Shown here piece after piece: positions 14,334 to 19,859 of a DNA stretch of 19,859 bases. A program made the translations under genes and the position numbers. The stretch is from an uncultured Prevotella sp. (GTDB lineage Bacteria > Bacteroidota > Bacteroidia > Bacteroidales > Bacteroidaceae). The stretch covers positions 1 to 19,859 of the forward strand of contig URUK01000042.1 of assembly GCA_900551055.1 (NCBI GenBank), given 5' to 3'. The first letter of the stretch is position 1; each line of letters opens with the position of its first letter. The notes under the pieces were generated by a model that searched no databases, had not been told where the DNA came from, and was given only the letters and a program-made list of their open reading frames with translations.

Positions 14334-15566
14334 ATGAAATACAAACTGTTGGTTCTCGACGTAGACGGGACATTGCTGAATAACGAGATGGAAATCAGCA
14401 AGCGCACGCTTTCCGCCTTGCTGAAGGTGCAACACATGGGAGTGCGCATCGTGCTCGCTTCGGGCAGGCCCACATCGGGTTTGCTGCCGTTGGCAAGGAC
14501 GCTTGAGCTGGGCAACTTCGGCGGCTTCATACTGTCTTACAACGGCTGTCAGGTAATACGGGCCGATACGGGCGAGGTGATGTTTGAACGCCGCATCAAC
14601 CCGGAACAAATACCGTACTTGGAGAAGAAGTCGCGCAAGAACGGATTTTCAATATTCACCTACCACGACGAATACATACTCACGGATAATGCCGACAACG
14701 TGCATATCCGCAGGGAGGCATGGTTGAACCACCTGAAGATAATGGAAGAGCCTGAATTTTCAATCGCCATAGACTTCGCCCCGTGCAAGTGCGTCTTGGT
14801 AAGCGACGACTACGAGGCGCTGCGCGGACTGGAAAGCCACTGGAAGCGGCGGCTTGCCGGCGTGCTCGACGTGTTCCCCTCGGAGCCGTATTTCCTTGAG
14901 GTGGTACCGTTCGGTATAGACAAGGCCAACACCTTGGGCGTGCTGATGGAGCAGTTGGGCGTCAAGAGCGAGGAAGTAATAGCCATCGGCGACGGCGTGG
15001 CTGACGTTACCATGCTGCAACTGGCCGGCAAGAGCGTGGCTATGGGCCATGCGCAGGACTCCGTAAAGATGTGCGCCGATTATGTGACAGGCTCAAACGA
15101 GGAGGACGGCGTTGCGCAGGCTGTTGAGAAATTTGTCCTCTCGGAAGTTCACGCATCGGAAATACCGCTCGACCTTCTCAACGCGCAGGCCACGCACGCC
15201 CTGATGGGCAACCTCGGCATACAGTACACATACGCCTCGCCCGACCGCATAGAGGCGACCATGCCTGTTGACGAACGCACGCGCCAGCCTTTCGGCATAC
15301 TGCACGGCGGAGCTACGCTGGCTCTGGCCGAGACCGTGGCCGGGCTTGGCTCGATGATTACCTGCCAGCCCGACGAGATAGTTGTGGGCATGCAGGTGAG
15401 CGGCAACCACGTATCGTCGGCGCACGAGGGTGACACGGTGCGCGCCGTAGGCACGGTGGTTCACCGCGGACGTTCCTCCCATGTGTGGAACGTTGACGTG
15501 TTCACATCTACCAACAAGCTCGTGTCGAGTGTCCGTGTGGTGAACAGCATACTGAAAAAGAGGTGA
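14334..15566 (+). CDS. HAD hydrolase fused to a hotdog thioesterase
   Basis: A two-domain protein of 410 residues from ATG 14334. Residues 1-270 are a Cof-type HAD phosphatase: DVDGTLL with D9 and D11, ASGRP, K197 in FGIDKANTL, and GDGVAD (D220, D224). Residues about 280-410 are a PaaI/YdiI-type hotdog domain with HGGATLALAE, where H324 and E333 correspond to the catalytic region. In YdiI/MenI-like enzymes this domain hydrolyses DHNA-CoA in menaquinone synthesis. The fusion could join that activity to a phosphatase on the same or a related pathway, which is inference. This architecture is known in Bacteroidales. It ends AAA AAG AGG TGA. Confidence 0.9.
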   Translation: MKYKLLVLDVDGTLLNNEMEISKRTLSALLKVQHMGVRIVLASGRPTSGLLPLARTLELGNFGGFILSYNGCQVIRADTGEVMFERRINPEQIPYLEKKSRKNGFSIFTYHDEYILTDNADNVHIRREAWLNHLKIMEEPEFSIAIDFAPCKCVLVSDDYEALRGLESHWKRRLAGVLDVFPSEPYFLEVVPFGIDKANTLGVLMEQLGVKSEEVIAIGDGVADVTMLQLAGKSVAMGHAQDSVKMCADYVTGSNEEDGVAQAVEKFVLSEVHASEIPLDLLNAQATHALMGNLGIQYTYASPDRIEATMPVDERTRQPFGILHGGATLALAETVAGLGSMITCQPDEIVVGMQVSGNHVSSAHEGDTVRAVGTVVHRGRSSHVWNVDVFTSTNKLVSSVRVVNSILKKR

Positions 15567-15650
15567 CGGTTTTTAGGCGGTTTTGCCGTTCCAAATCCTT
15601 ATTAATCACTCAAATATGCATTTTCCTGTCGTTATGTCGTGAAAAATTAG

Positions 15651-15658
15651 TAAGTTTG
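15651..15658 (+). promoter_or_regulatory. Predicted promoter -7 element for trpS
   Basis: TAAGTTTG matches TAnnTTTG, followed by CA, 40 bp upstream of the trpS start codon. No TTG is seen at the expected -33 distance. Confidence 0.6.
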
Positions 15659-15698
15659 CAACTCGTAAAAAGTAAGCTCACAAGAAAACAAACATAAA

Positions 15699-16790
15699 AT
15701 GGGAAAAATCATACTTACTGGCGACCGCCCAACGGGACGTCTGCATTTGGGACACTATGTGGGGTCGCTGCGTCGTCGCGTGGAACTTCAGAACGAGGGC
15801 GACTTTGACCGTATGTTCGTATTCATAGCCGACGTGCAGGCGCTGACGGACAACGCGGACAACCCGGAAAAGATACGCCAGAACATTATCGAGGTGGCTC
15901 TCGACTACCTTTCGGCAGGGCTTGACCCCCAGAAGGTGACGCTCTTTGTGCAGTCGATGATACCCGAACTGGCCGAACTGACGGTGTATTACATGAACCT
16001 CGTGACCGTTTCGCGCCTTCAGCGCAATCCTACGGTGAAGACGGAAATACAGATGCGCAACTTCGAGACGAGCATACCGGTCGGATTCTTCACCTATCCC
16101 ATAAGCCAGGCTGCAGACATTACGGCCTTCAAGGCTACCACGGTGCCTGCCGGGGAAGACCAGGAGCCGATGCTCGAGCAGACGCGTGAGATAGTGAAGC
16201 GGTTTAACTACATATATGGAGACGTGCTGGTAGAGCCGCAAATCATGCTGCCGACAAACTCGGTGTGCTGCCGTTTGCCGGGAACTGACGGCAAGGCGAA
16301 GATGAGCAAGAGCCTCGGTAACTGCATATACTTGTCGGACCCGTCGAAGGAAATGCAGCAGAAGGTCAAGAGCATGTACACCGACCCCGGCCATCTGCGC
16401 GTGGAAGACCCTGGAAAGGTCGAGGGCAACACAGTGTTCACTTACTTGGACGCATTCAGTACGCCCGACGACTTCGCCGAGTTCTGGCCGGAGTACAAGA
16501 ACCTTGACGAACTGAAAGACCATTACCGCCGTGGAGGATTAGGCGACATGAAGTGCAAGAAGTTCCTTATCAAGGTGCTCGACCGCCAGCTTGAGCCGAT
16601 ACGCCAGCGTCGTCATGAGTTTGAGCAGGACATCCCCGAAGTGTACAACATACTGAAGCGCGGCTCTGAAGCGGCGCGCGAGGTGGCCGCACAGACGCTG
16701 CACGAGGTGCGCGATGCGATGAAAATAAATTATTTCGACGATCAGGAACTGATACGTCAACAGGCGGAAATGTACAAAAACAATTCATAG
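15699..16790 (+). CDS. trpS: Tryptophan-tRNA ligase
   Basis: Charges tRNA-Trp with tryptophan using ATP, in the cytosol. The 363-residue protein is a class I synthetase. TGDRPTGRLHLGHYVGSL contains the HIGH-type motif HLGH (16-19). The KMSKS loop is present exactly at residues 201-205. GEDQEPMLEQTREI and PTNSV are further family features. The start ATGGGAAAAATC follows an A-rich leader, as usual in this phylum. It has its own promoter and is followed by the inverted AATTCAC array rather than a classical terminator. Confidence 0.97.
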   Translation: MGKIILTGDRPTGRLHLGHYVGSLRRRVELQNEGDFDRMFVFIADVQALTDNADNPEKIRQNIIEVALDYLSAGLDPQKVTLFVQSMIPELAELTVYYMNLVTVSRLQRNPTVKTEIQMRNFETSIPVGFFTYPISQAADITAFKATTVPAGEDQEPMLEQTREIVKRFNYIYGDVLVEPQIMLPTNSVCCRLPGTDGKAKMSKSLGNCIYLSDPSKEMQQKVKSMYTDPGHLRVEDPGKVEGNTVFTYLDAFSTPDDFAEFWPEYKNLDELKDHYRRGGLGDMKCKKFLIKVLDRQLEPIRQRRHEFEQDIPEVYNILKRGSEAAREVAAQTLHEVRDAMKINYFDDQELIRQQAEMYKNNS

Positions 16791-16795
16791 TTCTA

Positions 16796-16937
16796 ATTCA
16801 CAATTAATAATTCACAATTCACAATTCACAATTCACAATTCACAATGCTTATACTGTACAAGCCATAATTGGAAATGAATTTGGACGTGGCAATTTTAAT
16901 TATGAATTATGAATTATGAATTGTGAATTAAAATTAC
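16796..16937. repeat. Inverted AATTCAC heptamer arrays
   Basis: The left array (about 16796-16845) holds five consecutive AATTCAC-type units with a 7-bp period after degenerate copies. The right array (about 16891-16930) holds AATTATG and AATTGTG units, which are the inverse. Some 45 unrelated bases lie between. The whole could fold into a long AT-rich hairpin between trpS and the DUF3467 gene and may act as a transcription barrier. No reading frame is supported. Confidence 0.85.
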
Positions 16938-16956
16938 ACCTTAATTATATATATAA

Positions 16957-17274
16957 ATGGAAAATAATAACAACAAGCAGGGGCAGTTGCAGATAGAACT
17001 GCCGCAGGACGTGGCACAAGGAGAGTATGCCAATTTTGCGATAATAACCCATTCAAGTTCAGACTTCGTGCTCGACTTCGCACGCATATTGCCTGGAGTA
17101 CCCAAGGCGATGGTCAAGTCGCGCGTGATACTCGCGCCCGAGCATGCCAAGCGGTTGCTGATGGCGTTGAAAGACAACATCGTGAGGTATGAAAACGCTT
17201 TCGGGCAAATTAAGATGCCGCAACAGGAAAAGGGCACTATTGCTCCTTTCAACATAAACAAGGGTGAAGCCTGA
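16957..17274 (+). CDS. DUF3467 family protein
   Basis: A soluble protein of 105 residues with no signal peptide or membrane segment. The pattern ANFAIITHSSSDFVLDFARILPG, then KSRVILAPEHAKRLLMALKDN and ENAFGQI, identifies the DUF3467 family, whose function is unknown. In many Bacteroidales the gene stands between rpoC and rpsL. Here it precedes rpsL by 232 bp but follows trpS. The start ATG 16957 is preceded only by AT-rich sequence. A weak TGAATTTG at 16876-16883 is the nearest promoter-like string. Confidence 0.85.
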   Translation: MENNNNKQGQLQIELPQDVAQGEYANFAIITHSSSDFVLDFARILPGVPKAMVKSRVILAPEHAKRLLMALKDNIVRYENAFGQIKMPQQEKGTIAPFNINKGEA

Positions 17275-17417
17275 TTGAGCAACATTTTGCTTGGCAACAG
17301 CCTTCCCTTTACCGTGTAGTAAGTTAATTTATTTTAATAAAGTTTATATTGTTTAAAAATAATAACAGTATAGACTTTTGTCGTTCTTTATAATTAGGTA
17401 GTTTGAATATTTATTCG

Positions 17418-17425
17418 TACCTTTG
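17418..17425 (+). promoter_or_regulatory. Predicted promoter -7 element of the str operon
   Basis: TACCTTTG followed by CAG matches the Bacteroidetes -7 element, 81 bp upstream of rpsL. The upstream region is very AT-rich (TTTTAATAAAG, GTTTAAAAATAATAA), which may act as an UP-like element. No clear -33 TTG at the right distance. Confidence 0.6.
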
Positions 17426-17435
17426 CAGCCCAAAT

Positions 17436-17455
17436 ATGGCTTGTGTCCGAGCCAT
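17436..17455 (+). promoter_or_regulatory. Hairpin near the 5' end of the rpsL leader
   Basis: ATGGCT and AGCCAT form a perfect 6-bp stem around the loop TGTGTCCG, a few bases after the predicted transcription start. It is a possible site for feedback control of the operon or for transcript stability. Confidence 0.4.
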
Positions 17456-17506
17456 GCTTAGTCGTGATAATAACAAAAATAAATATATAACTAAAAATTA
17501 ACAACA

Positions 17507-17887
17507 ATGCCTACAATTCAACAATTGGTAAGAAAAGGTAGAAAGGCGCTTGTTGACAAGAGCAAATCGCCAGCGTTGGACTCATGTCCCCAGCGTCGCG
17601 GCGTATGTGTTCGTGTTTACACAACAACCCCGAAGAAACCTAATTCGGCAATGCGTAAAGTTGCCCGTGTCCGTTTGACAAACCAGAAGGAAGTTAACTC
17701 CTACATACCGGGAGAGGGACACAACCTTCAGGAGCACTCTATCGTGCTTGTGCGTGGCGGACGTGTAAAGGACCTGCCCGGTGTTCGTTATCACATCGTG
17801 CGCGGAACTCTTGATACCGCGGGTGTGGCCAGCCGCACACAGCGCCGTTCGAAGTACGGAGCCAAGCGTCCTAAGGAAAAGAAGTAA
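17507..17887 (+). CDS. rpsL: 30S ribosomal protein S12
   Basis: S12 sits at the decoding centre of the small subunit. The 126-residue protein is colinear with E. coli S12: CPQRRGVCVRVYTTTPKKPNSAMRK and GEGHNLQEHS, then GGRVKDLPGVRYH. K43 and K88, the classical streptomycin-resistance positions, are both lysine, so no such mutation is present. D89 is the residue that is methylthiolated in E. coli. It is the first gene of the str operon, 151 bp before rpsG. The start ATG 17507 follows ACAACA with no Shine-Dalgarno. Confidence 0.98.
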   Translation: MPTIQQLVRKGRKALVDKSKSPALDSCPQRRGVCVRVYTTTPKKPNSAMRKVARVRLTNQKEVNSYIPGEGHNLQEHSIVLVRGGRVKDLPGVRYHIVRGTLDTAGVASRTQRRSKYGAKRPKEKK

Positions 17888-18038
17888 TTGGCGCTTTGAC
17901 AGGCGTGAAATAAGGACACAACAGACATTTACAAACGTTTTGCTGGAGATTTGTTATAAAGGTTGAGTAAGTGTTTCCAGAGGGAACCGCTGAAGAACAA
18001 GTGAACAGCCCCATGCAGAATTAATTTCAAACAAAGAA
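17888..18038 (+). promoter_or_regulatory. rpsL-rpsG intercistronic region
   Basis: This 151-bp gap has no TAnnTTTG promoter or terminator that I can support. In E. coli the equivalent region binds S7 for translational feedback. Possible pairing here (CAGAGGGAACCGCTG with surrounding bases) is not clear enough to claim the same. Listed as a candidate only. Confidence 0.25.
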
Positions 18039-18515
18039 ATGAGAAAAGCAAAACCAAAGAAGCGCGTGATCCTGCCGGATCCCGTTTACAACGACCAAAA
18101 GGTCTCGAAGTTCGTTAATCATTTGATGTATGACGGAAAGAAGAATACATCTTATGAGATTTTCTACAAAGCATTGGATACTGTAAAGGAGAAGATGGCC
18201 AACGAGGAGAAGTCGGCTCTCGATATATGGAAGGCCGCGCTCGACAACATCACTCCGCAGGTTGAGGTGAAGAGCCGCCGCATCGGTGGTGCTACATTCC
18301 AGGTGCCTACGGAAATCCGTCCGGACCGCAAGGAAAGCATCTCGATGAAGAACATGATCAACTTCGCACGCAAGCGCGGAGGAAAGTCGATGGCCGACAA
18401 ACTGGCAGCTGAAATCATGGATGCTTACAACAGCCAGGGCGGAGCCTTCAAACGCAAAGAGGACATGCACCGTATGGCCGAGGCTAACCGTGCGTTCGCA
18501 CACTTCAGGTTTTAA
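18039..18515 (+). CDS. rpsG: 30S ribosomal protein S7
   Basis: S7 nucleates assembly of the 30S head by binding the 3' domain of 16S rRNA. The 158-residue protein has the expected VSKFVNHLMYDGKK, ALDNITPQVEVKSRRIGGATFQVP and FARKRGGKSMADKLAAEI blocks, ending in AEANRAFAHFRF. Length and order match bacterial S7. It lies between rpsL and fusA, 23 bp before the latter. Confidence 0.98.
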   Translation: MRKAKPKKRVILPDPVYNDQKVSKFVNHLMYDGKKNTSYEIFYKALDTVKEKMANEEKSALDIWKAALDNITPQVEVKSRRIGGATFQVPTEIRPDRKESISMKNMINFARKRGGKSMADKLAAEIMDAYNSQGGAFKRKEDMHRMAEANRAFAHFRF

Positions 18516-18538
18516 AACATAGTTAGGTAAAAAGAAAC

Positions 18539-19859
18539 ATGGCAAAGCAAGACTTACATTTGACCCGCAACATCGGTATCATGGCGCACATCGATGCCGG
18601 CAAGACGACGACTTCGGAGCGCATCCTGTACTATACGGGCAAGACGCACAAAATCGGCGAAGTGCATGACGGTGCTGCGACAATGGACTGGATGGCCCAG
18701 GAGCAGGAACGTGGTATAACCATCACTTCTGCTGCCACCACGTGCTATTGGCATTATGACAACAAGCAGTTCAAGATAAATCTGATTGACACTCCGGGAC
18801 ACGTTGACTTCACTGCGGAGGTTGAGCGTTCTTTGCGTGTACTCGACGGTGCTGTGGCCACATATTGCGCGGTGGGCGGTGTTCAGCCGCAGTCTGAAAC
18901 CGTATGGCGCCAGGCTGACAAGTACAATGTTCCACGTCTCGGATATGTGAACAAGATGGACCGTTCGGGTGCGGACTATTATGATGTGCTCCGCCAGATG
19001 AAGGAAGTGCTTGGCGCAAATCCTGTTTCTCTCGTGATACCTATCGGCAGCGAGGAGACTTTCAAGGGCCTTGTCGACCTTATCAAGATGAAGGCTATAT
19101 ATTGGCATGACGAGACCCAGGGTGCGGAGTTTGAAATCGACGACATCCCGGCTGACCTTAAGGATGAGGCTGAGGAATGGAGAGGCAAACTGCTTGAGAG
19201 TGCCGCTGAATTTGACGAGGCTCTCATGGAGAAATACTTTGACGATCCTAACTCTATAACCGAAGAGGAAATCATTGCTGCTATACGCAAGGGAACTTTG
19301 TCTATGCAGTGTACTCCTATGCTCTGCGGTTCTTCGTTCAAGAACAAGGGTGTACAGACTTTGCTCGACTACATTTGCGCGTTCCTGCCTTCTCCTCTTG
19401 ACACCCCGAACATTGTCGGCACAAATCCGGCAACAGGTGAAGAGGAAGACCGTAAACCGTCAGAAGACGAACCTACTTCTGCTCTCGCGTTCAAGATTGC
19501 TACCGACCCTTATGTAGGCCGTTTGGTGTTCTTCCGCGTTTATTCTGGAAAAGTAGAGTCTGGCTCGTATGTGTTCAATACACGTTCCGGCAAGAAAGAG
19601 CGCGTAAGCCGTCTGTTCCAGATGAACTCAAACAAGCAGGTTCCCATGGAGGCTATCGACGCCGGCGACATCGGCGCAGGTGTCGGATTCAAGGATATCC
19701 GTACAGGAGACACTTTGTGCGATGAGGCACATCCTATCGTACTTGAGTCAATATCATTCCCCGACCCTGTCATCGGTATTGCAGTTGAGCCTAAGAGCCA
19801 GGCTGACGTTGACAAGTTGGGTATCGGTCTTGCAAAACTTGCAGAGGAAGACCCGACAT
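18539..19859 (+). CDS. fusA: Elongation factor G, 5' part
   Basis: EF-G drives ribosomal translocation with GTP and helps recycle ribosomes. The gene starts at ATG 18539 and runs off the window after about 440 codons of an expected 700 or so. The GTPase domain has AHIDAGKTT (G1, residues 16-24), RGITI (G2), DTPGHVDF (G3) and VNKMD (G4). The domain II beginning (PSEDEPTSALAFKIATDPYVGRL) follows, so the visible part is canonical. The str operon position supports the main EF-G rather than a paralogue. Nothing indicates a frameshift. Confidence 0.97.
   Translation, partial: MAKQDLHLTRNIGIMAHIDAGKTTTSERILYYTGKTHKIGEVHDGAATMDWMAQEQERGITITSAATTCYWHYDNKQFKINLIDTPGHVDFTAEVERSLRVLDGAVATYCAVGGVQPQSETVWRQADKYNVPRLGYVNKMDRSGADYYDVLRQMKEVLGANPVSLVIPIGSEETFKGLVDLIKMKAIYWHDETQGAEFEIDDIPADLKDEAEEWRGKLLESAAEFDEALMEKYFDDPNSITEEEIIAAIRKGTLSMQCTPMLCGSSFKNKGVQTLLDYICAFLPSPLDTPNIVGTNPATGEEEDRKPSEDEPTSALAFKIATDPYVGRLVFFRVYSGKVESGSYVFNTRSGKKERVSRLFQMNSNKQVPMEAIDAGDIGAGVGFKDIRTGDTLCDEAHPIVLESISFPDPVIGIAVEPKSQADVDKLGIGLAKLAEEDPT

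Noticed and set aside
15678..16523. 281-codon frame antisense to trpS
   Set aside because: trpS is unambiguous (HLGH, KMSKS); the antisense product has no family features.
16796..16937. Insertion sequence ends
   Set aside because: The inverted arrays enclose only about 45 bp, with no transposase and no target duplication visible. The heptamer periodicity is unlike IS terminal repeats.
17399..17405. Second str promoter at TAGTTTG
   Set aside because: It is one base short of TAnnTTTG, and the better TACCTTTG lies just downstream.
17507..17887. Streptomycin-resistance variant of S12
   Set aside because: K43 and K88 are both present and the KPNSA and KDLPG loops are wild type.

Overview
The window looks like a chromosomal segment of a Bacteroidales bacterium, most likely Prevotella or a close relative. 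The reasons are: repeated TAnnTTTG promoter -7 elements, A-rich start regions without Shine-Dalgarno sequences, an acidic lipoprotein export signal (CSDDE), secreted pectin enzymes with C-terminal tails of the type IX secretion (T9SS) kind, a DUF3467 gene just before rpsL, and a HAD-hotdog fusion protein.

Layout. Positions 1-354 are non-coding: an octamer array, 22-bp units and a hairpin. A surface lipoprotein gene (355-1920, minus) follows, with a long, structured, promoter-proximal leader. Next is a pectin-degrading pair on the minus strand, pectin methylesterase (4954-8187) then pectate lyase (2733-4859), read from a promoter near 8340. A YbdG-like MscS channel (8653-9858, plus) converges on a GH3 glycosidase lipoprotein (9985-12576, minus) across a bidirectional terminator. 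A plus-strand block then carries an iron-sulfur flavodoxin-type protein, a probable aldo/keto reductase remnant, a DUF2442 protein, a HAD-hotdog fusion and trpS. The window ends in DUF3467 and the str operon rpsL-rpsG-fusA, with fusA cut by the window edge.

How the genes fit together. The esterase should de-esterify pectin, making it a substrate for the lyase; both are predicted to be secreted. The GH3 lipoprotein would trim short oligosaccharides, probably in the periplasm. No SusC/SusD pair or regulator is visible, so this is at most part of a polysaccharide utilisation locus. The right part is housekeeping: translation, a probable menaquinone-related thioesterase and redox.

The most unusual content is non-coding. 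Two intergenic elements share one layout: an array of NNGGTTNT octamers, a 38-bp core (37 of 38 identical), then exactly eleven inverse AACCNNAN-type octamers. Both lie between transcription units next to promoters. A second family of 22-bp tandem units occurs at two loci. A third type consists of AGGTGA-based arrays that start at the stop codons of three genes and match the complement of the 16S rRNA 3' end. A fourth is an inverted AATTCAC array at a possible synteny break before the ribosomal operon.
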